A stretch of 64,000 nucleotides of DNA from Nocardia iowensis (GCF_019222765.1 NZ_CP078145.1:7316001-7380000), one strand, 5' to 3'; positions 16,192 through 24,954 are shown, numbered from the stretch's first letter. The notes: generated by a model from the letters alone, not told the origin. Made by a program: numbers and translations.

Positions 16192-17946
16192 ATGGACGAC
16201 AGTTCCCTGAGCTGGGACGACGGTGCGTTGGTCACCATCGACCAGCGTGGACTGCCGCACGAAGTCCGCGAACTGCGGCTCCGCACGGTCGACGAAGTCA
16301 TCGACGCCATCCGGGCGCTCGCCATTCGTGGCGCACCGGCCATCGGCATCGCGGGGGCGTTCGGCGTGGTCATCGCGACCGCCGCGCACACCGTCGACGG
16401 CGTGGTCGACGAGGCTCGGGTGCAGGACGACGCGGATCGCATCGCGGCCGCCCGGCCGACCGCGGTCAACCTGGCGTGGGCGGTGCAGCGGGTGCGCGCC
16501 AAGGTCGCGCAGGGTGCCGATGCCGTGCTCGCCGAGACCCTCGACATGCTCGCCGAGGACGGCCGGACCAATCGGGCCGCGGCGACGCACGCCGCCGACC
16601 TGGTCCGGGAACTCTGCCCGGACCGGCCGCTGCGGGTGCTCACCCACTGCAACACCGGACGGCTCGCGACGAGCGCGTTCGGCACCGCGATCGGCGCGCT
16701 GCGGGTGCTGGCCGAGCGCGGCGCGATCGAGAACGTCCTGGTCGACGAGACCCGCCCGCTGTTGCAGGGCGCGCGACTGACCACCTGGGAACTGGCCGAG
16801 GCGGGTATCCCGCATCGGCTCACCGTCGATGCCGCGGCGGCATGGGCCATGGCGACCGGGCAGGTCGACTGCGTGCTGGTCGGGGCCGACCGGGTCACCG
16901 TGAACGGCGACGTCGCCAACAAGATCGGCACGTATTCGCTCGCCCTGGCGGCCCGCCAGCACGGCATCCCGTTCATCGTGGTCGCGCCGGAATCCACCCG
17001 CGACCCGAGGATGGCCACCGGGCGCGACATCGTGGTAGAGGAGCGCGCCGCCGCCGAGGTGACCGGATTCGGCGGCGTCGCAACAGCTCCCGACGGGACC
17101 GAGGTGTTCAACCCGGCGTTCGATGTGACGCCCGGTGAGCTGGTGACGGCGGTGGTCACGGAGTTCGGCGTGGTGCACCGCGCGGACCAGAGCACGGGAA
17201 ACCCGGTGTCGAACCGATCTGGCGGTGGCGCGTTCACGCCGCCGGTCACGTTCACGCCGCAGGTATCGACCGGCGGTGTCGAGGCCGACGCGAATCCACT
17301 GCCGGGCAAGGCAATTGCCGGTATCGCCCGCGAGCTGTATCAGCGCGGCTGGATGCCGGGGACGGCGGGCAATATTTCGGTGCGGACCGGCGACACCGCC
17401 GTGATCACCGGAAGCGGCTTGTCCAAAGGTGAACTCACCGAACACGACATGGTGACCGTCCGGGTGACGGATTCGGCGCCGGTCGCGGCCGACGGCCGGA
17501 AACCCTCGGCGGAGACCACGATTCACACCGCCGCCTATCGAGCAACCGCGGCACAGGCCGTCGTGCACATCCACCCGCCCTACGCCACCGCGCTGGCGAC
17601 GCGCTCCGGTGCACCGGGCGAGCTGACCACGCTGCGCCTCACCGACTACGAGCTCATCAAGGGCCTCGGCGGCGCCGACCCCGCGGCCATCGACATCCCG
17701 GTGTTCCCCAACTGGCCCGACGTGCCGCGCATCGGCGCCGACATCGAGCGCTATCTCGCCGACCACCCCGCCGCGCCCCCGGTCCTGTGCATCGCGGGCC
17801 ACGGGATCACCGCATGGGGGGACAATCTTTCCCAGGCGCGCGATCGCGCCGAATGTCTGGAGGCGCTGTGCGAGCTGGTGGCCCGCACCGGCCGCCGCCA
17901 GGCCTTCGGTCCGCGCGAGGAGACTCTCGAGATTGGATTGACATGA
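16192..17946 (+). CDS. mtnAB: MtnA-MtnB fusion: methylthioribose-1-P isomerase / methylthioribulose-1-P dehydratase
   Basis: A 584-residue fusion of two consecutive methionine-salvage enzymes. Residues 1-325 are MtnA, with catalytic Cys153 in THCNTG and Asp233 in GADRV. A Thr/Pro/Gly-rich linker (about 328-372) leads to class II aldolase-like MtnB: GTAGNIS (390-396), SAETTIH with its acid, the metal-binding HIHPP (459-463) and the distal His in GHGITAWGDN. MtnA converts methylthioribose-1-P to methylthioribulose-1-P, and MtnB dehydrates it. ATG 16192 has GAAGG 9 bases upstream and is better than ATG 16183. The stop overlaps the mtnD start by ATGA, so the operon is translationally coupled. Confidence 0.92.
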   Translation: MDDSSLSWDDGALVTIDQRGLPHEVRELRLRTVDEVIDAIRALAIRGAPAIGIAGAFGVVIATAAHTVDGVVDEARVQDDADRIAAARPTAVNLAWAVQRVRAKVAQGADAVLAETLDMLAEDGRTNRAAATHAADLVRELCPDRPLRVLTHCNTGRLATSAFGTAIGALRVLAERGAIENVLVDETRPLLQGARLTTWELAEAGIPHRLTVDAAAAWAMATGQVDCVLVGADRVTVNGDVANKIGTYSLALAARQHGIPFIVVAPESTRDPRMATGRDIVVEERAAAEVTGFGGVATAPDGTEVFNPAFDVTPGELVTAVVTEFGVVHRADQSTGNPVSNRSGGGAFTPPVTFTPQVSTGGVEADANPLPGKAIAGIARELYQRGWMPGTAGNISVRTGDTAVITGSGLSKGELTEHDMVTVRVTDSAPVAADGRKPSAETTIHTAAYRATAAQAVVHIHPPYATALATRSGAPGELTTLRLTDYELIKGLGGADPAAIDIPVFPNWPDVPRIGADIERYLADHPAAPPVLCIAGHGITAWGDNLSQARDRAECLEALCELVARTGRRQAFGPREETLEIGLT

Positions 17947-18518
17947 CCCTGCTCCAGGTGATGGCCGCCGACAACGCGGCCGACGTGCGGGTGCGGACCA
18001 CCGACGACGAGGTGATCGGCACCGAATTGGCCAAGCACGGCATCACTTTCGGCCGCTGGCCGGTGGTGGACAACGCCGCGGCGATCGGCTCGGACGAGTT
18101 GCTCGCGCACTACACCGACAATGTCGCCGAACTGAACGAGTCCGGGCGCTATAAGCACATCGACATCGCCCGCATCCACCCGGACGACACCAACCCGGAG
18201 TGGCCGAAGATCGCCAAGGGGGCGCGGGAGAAGTTCCTCGCCGAACATCGGCACGCCGAGGACGAGGTCCGCTACTTCGCCGCCGGGCGCGGCTGCTTCT
18301 ATTTGCACCTCGGGCACGAAGTGCTGGCCGTGGTGTGCGAGGGCGGCGACCTGCTCTCGGTGCCCGCGGGCACCCTGCACTGGTTCGACATGGGCAGCAG
18401 GCCGGACTTCATCGCCATCCGCTTCTTCGAGGAGGAAGACGGCTGGATCGGCGATTTCACCGGCGACCGGATCAGCGAAGGGTTTCCGACCCTGGACGAA
18501 CTGCTCGCCGCCTCATGA
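17943..18518 (+). CDS. mtnD: Acireductone dioxygenase
   Basis: A 191-residue cupin enzyme of methionine salvage. The metal ligands are visible as His102, His104 and Glu108 in EHRHAEDEVR and His146 in GTLHWFD. With Fe2+ the family makes the 2-keto acid precursor of methionine and formate; with Ni2+ it takes a non-salvage route giving CO. ATG 17943 overlaps the mtnAB stop by 4 bases, and its stop overlaps the mtnC start by 4 bases. The gene order (isomerase-dehydratase, dioxygenase, phosphatase) covers the pathway from methylthioribose-1-P; no mtnK, mtnP or final transaminase gene is seen here. Confidence 0.94.
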   Translation: MTLLQVMAADNAADVRVRTTDDEVIGTELAKHGITFGRWPVVDNAAAIGSDELLAHYTDNVAELNESGRYKHIDIARIHPDDTNPEWPKIAKGAREKFLAEHRHAEDEVRYFAAGRGCFYLHLGHEVLAVVCEGGDLLSVPAGTLHWFDMGSRPDFIAIRFFEEEDGWIGDFTGDRISEGFPTLDELLAAS

Positions 18519-19204
18519 TCACGGCAGTAGTCGTCGATATCGAGGGAACCACCAGCCCGACCAGTTCGGTGCGCGAAGATCTCTATGGCTATACCCGCGA
18601 ACGTCTTCCGGCATGGTTGGCCGAAAACCGCACGGACGCGGCCGCTCCCGTCATCGCGGCCACCCGGGAGCAAGCCGAGCGGCCCGATGCGGGCACCGAC
18701 GAGATCGCGGCGATCCTGCGCGGCTGGCTGGACTCCGACGTCAAGGCGGAACCGCTCAAAGCGGCCCAGGGCCTGATCTGCGCGGAGGGCTTTCGCAATG
18801 GCGCGCTGCACGGCGAGTTCTTCGCCGATGTCCCACCGGCACTGCGGGCTTGGCACACGGACGGTCTCGCGCTGTACGTGTACTCGTCTGGATCTGTTCG
18901 TAATCAACAGGATTGGTTCGCGTTCGCGCGTGGCGGTGAATTGTCCTCGGTGATCAGCGGATACTTCGACCTGTCCACCGCAGGTGGCAAACGCGAACCC
19001 GCGTCGTACGAGAAGATCGCGGGCGCGATCGGCATCCCCGCCGACGGGATCCTGTTCCTGTCCGACCACCCGGACGAGCTCGACGCGGCCGTGGCGGCGG
19101 GCTGGCACGCCATCGGGCTCGCTAGACCCGGTGAGCCCAATCCGCCGCGCCCACCGCACCGTTGGGTCGATACGTTCGCCGACATCGACCCTAAGGCCGA
19201 GTAA
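18515..19204 (+). CDS. mtnC: Enolase-phosphatase E1 (2,3-diketomethylthiopentyl-1-P enolase-phosphatase)
   Basis: A 229-residue HAD-superfamily protein. The HAD motif I is VVDIEGTTSP (Asp8, Glu10), the MtnC variant in which DIEGTT replaces DxDGT. Motif II lies in VYSSGS and motif IV in FLSDHPDE. The enzyme enolizes and dephosphorylates the product of MtnB to give acireductone, the MtnD substrate. The start overlaps the mtnD stop by ATGA. The last gene of the mtn operon, it converges on the DUF1905 gene with a six-base gap. Confidence 0.93.
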   Translation: MITAVVVDIEGTTSPTSSVREDLYGYTRERLPAWLAENRTDAAAPVIAATREQAERPDAGTDEIAAILRGWLDSDVKAEPLKAAQGLICAEGFRNGALHGEFFADVPPALRAWHTDGLALYVYSSGSVRNQQDWFAFARGGELSSVISGYFDLSTAGGKREPASYEKIAGAIGIPADGILFLSDHPDELDAAVAAGWHAIGLARPGEPNPPRPPHRWVDTFADIDPKAE

Positions 19205-19210
19205 GCAGCC

Positions 19211-19645
19211 TCAGCGCAACGACTCGACAACCTTCGCTATCCGCCGAGCACGGGTATCCGGACGCTTGGCTCCAGTGACGGCGGTGACATGTTCGCGCCG
19301 CCGGGAGAAGGACAGCGCGTCGAAAGTGGCGCGGAGGTCGGCGTTTCGCAGTGCGGCGGCCAAGTCGTCCGGGACCTCGACAGTTCGCTCGGCGTCGTCG
19401 CGGGCCACCGTGACCGAGACCCGGTCGCCGGGTCCCTTACCCAGCTCGGTGCGGATCGACTTCAAGACGCCGAGACACGGCCCGGAACCCATGTCGACGA
19501 TGGAACCTCGGTACTCGATGCCATCGAAACGGGCCTCGACCGGGACACGGCCACCGCCGCCCAGCGCCGCCACCACCTCGGCGGGCACCGCGACGTACGC
19601 GCCGCCACCGGCGCCGGACTCGATCCTCGCTTCGAATCGCCGCAT
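19211..19645 (-). CDS. DUF1905 / YdeI-like (OmdA) domain protein
   Basis: A 144-residue protein. Residues 1-85 form the DUF1905 beta-barrel-like domain (FEARIESGAGGGAYVAVPAE). The C-terminal 60 residues match the bacteriocin-protection/YdeI-like pattern: VEVPDDLAAALRNADLRATFDAL followed by SFSRRREH, written here in two parts. The family is widespread in soil bacteria; a role in stress or peptide resistance has been proposed but is not proven. It is convergent with mtnC and divergent from the CPBP gene, so it is probably a single-gene unit. Confidence 0.8.
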   Translation of the reverse strand: MRRFEARIESGAGGGAYVAVPAEVVAALGGGGRVPVEARFDGIEYRGSIVDMGSGPCLGVLKSIRTELGKGPGDRVSVTVARDDAERTVEVPDDLAAALRNADLRATFDALSFSRRREHVTAVTGAKRPDTRARRIAKVVESLR

Positions 19646-19774
19646 GGTCCGACCTTAACCCCACCCCTGAACCGCCTGAGCTGCGCCTACCTCGAGTTTC
19701 AGGGTGTTCCCCGATACCAGGGCCGTCCGGGTTCGGCCTACGGTGAGCACCGGTCGGTCAACGGTGGAGGAAAT

Positions 19775-20587
19775 GTGCGGCGTCAGCTTTCGGATCGGTC
19801 CGCGGCGGGCGTCTTCATCGTGCTGGTACTGGCGATCGCGGTGACGACGGCCGGTGTCGCGGGTGGGCTGATTCTCGCGTTGTCGCCGATGCTGGTCACG
19901 GTGCTGCTGCTGGTGCTGACCGGGGAGGGTCGCGCGGGCTTGGCCCGAGTTGGACTGTCCCGCAGCGGGATTCGGCAGTGGCCGGTGGCCGTCGGCGGGA
20001 GTGTCGCGGTGTCCGCGGTAGCCACGGCGCTGGTGGTGTTCCTCGGCTACGCCGCGTTCACCCTGCCTGGCAGTGACTTCTGGGCAAATGCGCTGGTGCT
20101 CGCGATCACCGGGCCTATCCTCGCGTTCACCGAGGAAATCGGTTGGCGCGGTTACCTTCTCCCGCGCCTGAGCTGGCTCGGTGAGCGGCGGGCGATGCTG
20201 GTCGTCGGCGTGGTGTGGGCGGCTTGGCATCTGCCGTACATCCTGCTCACGCCCTACTATCACGACGAAGGCAACCGCTGGCTGACGCTGCCGCTGTTCA
20301 CCGGCAGTGTTCTCGCGTTCTCCTTCTTTCTCGGATATCTGCGGCTCGAGTCGGGCAGCGTATGGCCCGCGGTGCTGGCGCACTTCGCGCACAACTGGGC
20401 CTTCGCGGTGGTGACCGGGATCGTCACGACCACCCATCCGGTGGTGTTCGGGGAGTACCTGGCAGGTGATACCGGGCTGTTCGTCCTGTTCGGAACGGCG
20501 TTGCTTGCCTGCCTGCTCGCGCGAGTCCATCGCCGTCGCACCCAGGCGGCAGGCCGCATGGTCCCGGCTGTCGCCGGCGGATACTGA
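19775..20587 (+). CDS. CPBP-family intramembrane glutamic endopeptidase
   Basis: A 270-residue membrane protein with about eight hydrophobic segments. The CPBP (Abi) motif EEIGWR is at 120-125, with the second motif VWAAWHLP at 147-154 and a third His in AHFAHNWAF. The family cleaves within or near the membrane, as in Rce1-type CaaX processing; some members act in bacteriocin self-immunity. GTG 19775 is chosen because GGAGG lies five bases before it and the first helix follows at residue 11; a much longer open frame upstream overlaps the DUF1905 gene. It has no operon partner. Confidence 0.88.
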   Translation: MRRQLSDRSAAGVFIVLVLAIAVTTAGVAGGLILALSPMLVTVLLLVLTGEGRAGLARVGLSRSGIRQWPVAVGGSVAVSAVATALVVFLGYAAFTLPGSDFWANALVLAITGPILAFTEEIGWRGYLLPRLSWLGERRAMLVVGVVWAAWHLPYILLTPYYHDEGNRWLTLPLFTGSVLAFSFFLGYLRLESGSVWPAVLAHFAHNWAFAVVTGIVTTTHPVVFGEYLAGDTGLFVLFGTALLACLLARVHRRRTQAAGRMVPAVAGGY

Positions 20588-20596
20588 CGAGCAAAA

Positions 20597-20624
20597 ACAC
20601 CCGCCTCGAGGTGGAGGCGGGTGT
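20597..20624 (-). terminator. Intrinsic terminator after the PhnB-like gene
   Basis: ACACCCGCCTC (20597-20607) pairs perfectly with 20614-20624 around a six-base loop. On the minus strand the stem is followed by five T residues (complement of the A-run at 20593-20597), the classic intrinsic form. It can also end the CPBP transcript from the other side. Confidence 0.85.
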
Positions 20625-20636
20625 CGGTCGGGGTGC

Positions 20637-21089
20637 TCAGGCGTTGTCGTATGCGTCCTGGAGGGTCTTGATGTCGAGCTTGGACATGCTGCGCAGGGCG
20701 GTGCCGACGGCGATGGTCTTGGCGGGGTTGCTTCCGTCCATCAGCTGCAGCAGCGCGGCGGGCACAACCTGCCAGGACAGGCCGTAGCGGTCGGTCAGCC
20801 AGCCGCACGGGCCCGGTTCGCCGCCGTCGGTGAGGGCGGCCCACAGCTGGTCCACCTCGTCCTGGGTCTCGACGACCACCTGCAGCGAGGCCGCGTCGGT
20901 GAGCGGGTGGCCGGGGCCGCCGTTCATCAGCGTGACGGCCTGGCCGTCGAGGTCGATCGAGACGATGAACGCCGCCCCGTCGGAGTTGCGGGTGACGTCG
21001 ACGATCCGCGAGTTCGGTACCACCGAGGTGTAGAAGGTGGCGGCCTCCTCGGCCTTGTTGTCGAACCAGAAGAAGGTGTTGACGGACAT
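20637..21089 (-). CDS. PhnB-like / 3-demethylubiquinone-methyltransferase-like VOC protein
   Basis: A 150-residue VOC-fold protein of the PhnB (3-dmu-9_3-mt) type. It starts VNTFFWFDNKAEEAATFYTS, contains VTLMNGGPGHPLTDAASL and CGWLTDRYGLSWQVVP, and ends in an AMxxMxKxDI-like tail (LRSMSKLDIKTLQ). Family members bind small molecules through a VOC cavity; no substrate is known for this clade. An inverted repeat lies 78-90 bases upstream. The gene has its own terminator, so it is a monocistronic unit. Confidence 0.85.
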   Translation of the reverse strand: MSVNTFFWFDNKAEEAATFYTSVVPNSRIVDVTRNSDGAAFIVSIDLDGQAVTLMNGGPGHPLTDAASLQVVVETQDEVDQLWAALTDGGEPGPCGWLTDRYGLSWQVVPAALLQLMDGSNPAKTIAVGTALRSMSKLDIKTLQDAYDNA

Positions 21090-21166
21090 GATGTGCTCCT
21101 TGCCGATGGTGGGTGAGTTGCTGTCACCCTCTGGTCGGAGCCGCCGTCACCACTTCGACCTATCTC

Positions 21167-21179
21167 CCAGAATTTCTGG
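21167..21179. promoter_or_regulatory. Inverted repeat upstream of the PhnB-like gene
   Basis: CCAGAA-T-TTCTGG is a perfect six-base inverted repeat between the PhnB-like start and the end of the ANT(6)-like gene. It could be a small operator; no regulator is identified. Confidence 0.3.
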
Positions 21180-21212
21180 AAGAATTTTTCGTAACCGGGC
21201 TGACCAGGGATT

Positions 21213-22067
21213 TCAGCGATGAGGCAGCTGGTCGAGGTACGGGCGGATCGCCTTCTCGGCGTCCTCCGGGTAGTCGAGACCCCGGGCCGCGGCGACCTCC
21301 CTGGCCAGTTCCGCGAACAGATCGGCCGTCGCCTGCGCCTGCCGCAACGGATCGCCGATCGCGAAGATCCGTTCGATGCGCTCCCACACCCCCGCCGCCG
21401 CCCACTCCCGCATCTTGGTGCCGCCATGCCAGACGTCGTGGCCGGAGCCGTGCCGCGCGAGCGCATGCCATTCGATCATCGTCAGGAGTAGTTCCTTGGT
21501 CTCCCAGTCCCGAGACTTGACCACCCACAGCTCGCCGCGCGCCAAATACCGTGGCAGATGCGCGATTTCGAACCAGAACTCCGCGCAATGCGCCCGGAAC
21601 TCCTCCTGATCGGGCAGCTCGGCAACGGGTGCGGACCCGCCCGCAACAGGCAGCCGCGCCGCCACCCCCTCGCGATCGAACAGCACCTGATACCCACGCT
21701 CATGCAACTCGTCCAGACCGTCCTCGACCATCTCCGCCAACCGGTCCACCGAAACAACCTGGAAGTCGACCTTCACCCCACCTTCGAAGAACACCAGATG
21801 CGCCGGATTGTCATAAGGCCCCTCCAACTCCACATTCACCCACACCGCCCCGAGCTCGTGCACCCACTCGTCGTCCCCCGAATACTTATCCGGCTCCGTC
21901 GTGTACAGCTCGATGTCATGGTCCGACAACGCGTCGACCGCACCATCACCCCGAGCCCGCGACCCCGTCCGCAGCACCACCCGAATGTCCGCCCGCCCCC
22001 GAGCCCACTCCACCACCCGCGCCACCATCGGCTCGTCCCCCACAATCTCGCTCACCAGCTGATCCAT
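21213..22067 (-). CDS. Aminoglycoside 6-adenylyltransferase (ANT(6))-like nucleotidyltransferase
   Basis: A 284-residue protein matching the AadE/AadK family, which adenylylate streptomycin at the 6 position. The polymerase-beta-type site is TGSRARGD (34-41, Gly35-Ser36) followed by SDHDIEL with Asp49 and Asp51. The long helical C-terminal half, including YLARGELWVVKSRDWETKE and MIEWHALARH, is typical and positions the drug. The start is ATG at 22067. It lies alone in chromosomal context without mobile-element marks, so it looks intrinsic. Whether it acts on streptomycin cannot be judged from sequence. Confidence 0.85.
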   Translation of the reverse strand: MDQLVSEIVGDEPMVARVVEWARGRADIRVVLRTGSRARGDGAVDALSDHDIELYTTEPDKYSGDDEWVHELGAVWVNVELEGPYDNPAHLVFFEGGVKVDFQVVSVDRLAEMVEDGLDELHERGYQVLFDREGVAARLPVAGGSAPVAELPDQEEFRAHCAEFWFEIAHLPRYLARGELWVVKSRDWETKELLLTMIEWHALARHGSGHDVWHGGTKMREWAAAGVWERIERIFAIGDPLRQAQATADLFAELAREVAAARGLDYPEDAEKAIRPYLDQLPHR

Positions 22068-22184
22068 GCCCCCGATCGTGCCCGATCGGTTCCGTAAGAA
22101 CCATCAAGTCCAGGTCAAAGACCTCGAAGCCGAGCTCGAAACGGTTCCGCGCCGCCTCGTAGGCGGCTCCGGCCCCCGGCCGAT

Positions 22185-23051
22185 TCATGGCGCGGACTCG
22201 TCAACGAAAAGCTCAGCGGCAGTAGTTATTGTGAGCGATCGATCGAGCCACCCTTCGAGCACACGACGATCGGTGCACGATGTGACCCGATCTCGAACAT
22301 CCTCTCCAACAACGATTCCACGTCGGTCCAGGATTCGAAGGATGCTGTCGATCACTCCCTCAGCCCGTAACCGCTGCGAGGTCTCGGAGCGGAAGAACGA
22401 CAGATCGATCGACATCAGGTGCCTCCAGGTCTGGGCGGCCGGGCTGTTGCCCAAGCCGAGTTCGGTGAGTTCGGCGACGATATGGGCGTCTTTCTCGTCG
22501 ATCTCTTGCAACACGGTGGCGAGTGTCTTCAGTATCGCACCGATGCGCGGGTCCTTGGCGTGGGTGATCGCGGAGAGAGCAGCCAAGGGAATGTCTGCGG
22601 CGGCGGTATCGGGATCGGTCACCGCAGGCACGTTGTGCGGGCCGAGGACAAGGGGCCGCATGGTGAGACTGGGCCAGAACGGTTGACCGATGGCGGCGGG
22701 CCGGGCCGCCCACAGCGCGGTGACGCGGTCGTGACACACGATCAGCAGCAGCGCGGGCAGCCGATACTTCGCGTGCGCGTGCGCCAGGTAGTACGCCCAC
22801 GCCGATGGCTTGTCCGGATCGTCCTCACCTTGTGCCTCGACCAGCAGCAGGAACCGGCCCGCCGCCGTGGTGATCCGCAGCAGAGTGTCCACGCGCCGCT
22901 CCAGCGGCCTGACTTCGGTGAGATCGGTTGGCAGCAAAGCCACTTCGAGCGGGTCCTCCAGTGGCACGTGCAACGCGCGGAACGCGCGCGCGAACATCCC
23001 TGGGTCGTGCTGGAAGATCCGGTGCATCGCCTCGTGCTGGGAACCGACCAT
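22185..23051 (-). CDS. Rpn-like PD-(D/E)XK nuclease-family protein
   Basis: About 288 residues from ATG 23051; a longer frame to 23321 has unrelated leader sequence. It opens VGSQHEAMHRIFQHDPGMFA. The core PLERRVDTLLRI (Asp55) and LLLVEAQGEDDPDKPSAW (Glu72, Gln74) gives an Asp...Glu-x-Gln pattern, then WAYYLAHAHAKYRLP. This resembles the Rpn/YhgA recombination-promoting nucleases (for example IEHQS-type sites), and proteins like it are common in Streptomyces as unnamed genes. The C-terminal third ends with GVIDSILRILDRRGI, a frequent tail in Rpn relatives. An SOS-box-like palindrome sits 23-38 bases before the start. Nuclease activity is an inference. Confidence 0.7.
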   Translation of the reverse strand: MVGSQHEAMHRIFQHDPGMFARAFRALHVPLEDPLEVALLPTDLTEVRPLERRVDTLLRITTAAGRFLLLVEAQGEDDPDKPSAWAYYLAHAHAKYRLPALLLIVCHDRVTALWAARPAAIGQPFWPSLTMRPLVLGPHNVPAVTDPDTAAADIPLAALSAITHAKDPRIGAILKTLATVLQEIDEKDAHIVAELTELGLGNSPAAQTWRHLMSIDLSFFRSETSQRLRAEGVIDSILRILDRRGIVVGEDVRDRVTSCTDRRVLEGWLDRSLTITTAAELFVDESAP

Positions 23052-23073
23052 GCCGACGACGGTACCTCGAGAT

Positions 23074-23089
23074 TCGAAAATATGTTCGA
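23074..23089 (-). promoter_or_regulatory. LexA (SOS box)-like palindrome
   Basis: TCGAAAATATGTTCGA differs at one position from the actinobacterial LexA consensus TCGAAC-N4-GTTCGA. It is 23 bases upstream of the Rpn-like ATG and in AT-rich DNA, where a promoter would be expected. The divergent phosphatase gene begins 225 bases away. Confidence 0.7.
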
Positions 23090-23313
23090 TCAATGTAAAG
23101 CGAAATGCTAGCTTGCGGTGGGTGGTTTGCCGGGGTTGACCGGATCGATGGGGGTTGTATCGACAGTGTTCATTCAGTGTTCGTATTCGGCTTGCGAGGT
23201 TGAGGGGGTGGGGGTGCTCGGGTCGTACAGCATCGGGCGGTATGTCGTCCAATCCGCTGAATCCCGCAGGCGATGTTCCGGATACCGGAATTCCGGGTGG
23301 TCTTTCGGCCGAC

Positions 23314-24945
23314 ATGACCATAGCTGAACAGCATGATTGGCATCGCGACTATTTGCGGGGGCATGCGGTGTCGCGGCGCAACGTTTTGCGCGGGGCCGCG
23401 GCTGCGGCGGCCGTGGCTGCGGTGGGTACCTCGCCGTTCGGTCGGCGCGCGTATGCCCAGGACGCGCAGCTCGCGGTCGGCGGGCGGCATGTGGGGTTCG
23501 GTCCCGATTCGACCAGTCAGCTGCGGTTCGCGGCGCAGTTGTCCAGGCGGCCCGCGGGCACCAAGGTGTTTCTCGATCATGGCCCGACCCCCGCGCTCGG
23601 CGCGACGGTGGAGGGCGAGGTGCGCAATCTGCTGACCCAGGTGCCGAGCAGCGGCGGCGGCGTGCTTTCGGCCGAACAGTTCTATGTGCACGCGCCGGTG
23701 GACGGGCTGCCAGGCCGGGTGCGGCATTTCTATCGCTGGCGCACCGGCGACGGATTCGTCGGCGACATCCGCGCCGCCGCGACCGCGATGCCGACCACCC
23801 GGGCGGCGCTCGTACCGTTCCGCTTCACCATGATGGGCGACCAGGGCACCGACGAAACACCGGCGCTGCCCGCGGGTGTCGCGCCCGGCGATTACGACGA
23901 CAAGTACTACGCGGCCGACAACGATCCGAACACCCCGCACGCCAGCAACGTGCTGCGCCAAATCGTCGCCGCCCAACCGGATTTCCACATCTTGGCCGGT
24001 GATATCGCCTACGCGGATCCGTCCGGCATGGGCAGGCCGAACCAATTCGTCTCGCACGGCGCGAAACTCGCGCACGGCTTCGACAAGTTCAATCCGTACG
24101 TGTGGGACGTCTACTTCGGCGCCATCGAGGCGAGCGCCGCCCAGACGCCCTGGATGTTCGCGACCGGTAATCACGACATGGAGGCGACCTACGGAACCAA
24201 CGGCTACGGCGGGCATCTGGCGCGACTCGACTTTCCCGGCAACGGGCCCGCGGGCTGTCCGTCGGCGTATTCGTTCACCTACGGCAATGTCGCGGTGCTC
24301 TCACTGGACGCCAACGACGTCTCCTATGAGATTCGCGCCAACACCGGGTATTCCGGTGGCGCGCAGACGAGTTGGGCGCAACGCACACTCGCCGACTACC
24401 GGGCGAACCCCGATATCGACTTCATCGTCTGCTTCTTCCACCACTGCGCCTATTCGACCACCGAGGCGCACGCCAGCGATGGCGGGGTGCGTGACGCGTG
24501 GGTGGCGCTGTTCGACCGCTACCAGGTGGATCTGGTGCTGCAGGGACACAATCACGTCTTCGAACGCACCGACCCGATCCGTGGCAATGCCGCGACGAAG
24601 GTCGCGGGCGACAACTCGGTGGTCTACCCGGAAACCGATGGCACCGTGTACTACACGGTCGGCGGCGGCGGTCGGCCCCGCTACGATTTCCAGCCCGGCT
24701 CGCAGGAGTCCTTCCGCGGCAACGAGTTACCGGACACCTCGGTACCCAACAGCTACGTGTGGGCCGCTGGCGGCAGCAAGCGGGGCGAGGCGGCCCCGTG
24801 GTCGCGGGTGCGATTCCGCAACTATTCGTTTCTGCGCGTCGACGTTCGTCCCGGTGTCCTGGCCAGCGAAATGGACGTGACCGCGGTCGACGAGTACGGC
24901 CGCGAGTTCGACCGGGTGACCTACCGCAGGCAGGTCCGCGGCTGA
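23314..24945 (+). CDS. Tat-exported purple acid phosphatase-like metallophosphoesterase
   Basis: About 543 residues. A Tat signal SRRNVLRG (20-27) is followed by an Ala-rich core and RAYAQ cleavage region. A Fn-III-like N-terminal domain (about 55-165) precedes the catalytic domain with all metal motifs: MGDQG (174-178), GDIAYAD (229-235), TGNHD (284-288), the His in CFFHHCAYS and QGHNHVFER near residue 410. The arrangement is that of purple acid phosphatases, which release phosphate from esters outside the cytoplasm. ATG 23314 puts the twin arginines at 21-22; ATG 23242 is possible but gives a 45-residue lead. No operon partner is seen. Confidence 0.88.
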   Translation: MTIAEQHDWHRDYLRGHAVSRRNVLRGAAAAAAVAAVGTSPFGRRAYAQDAQLAVGGRHVGFGPDSTSQLRFAAQLSRRPAGTKVFLDHGPTPALGATVEGEVRNLLTQVPSSGGGVLSAEQFYVHAPVDGLPGRVRHFYRWRTGDGFVGDIRAAATAMPTTRAALVPFRFTMMGDQGTDETPALPAGVAPGDYDDKYYAADNDPNTPHASNVLRQIVAAQPDFHILAGDIAYADPSGMGRPNQFVSHGAKLAHGFDKFNPYVWDVYFGAIEASAAQTPWMFATGNHDMEATYGTNGYGGHLARLDFPGNGPAGCPSAYSFTYGNVAVLSLDANDVSYEIRANTGYSGGAQTSWAQRTLADYRANPDIDFIVCFFHHCAYSTTEAHASDGGVRDAWVALFDRYQVDLVLQGHNHVFERTDPIRGNAATKVAGDNSVVYPETDGTVYYTVGGGGRPRYDFQPGSQESFRGNELPDTSVPNSYVWAAGGSKRGEAAPWSRVRFRNYSFLRVDVRPGVLASEMDVTAVDEYGREFDRVTYRRQVRG

Positions 24946-24954
24946 TCCCGCCGG

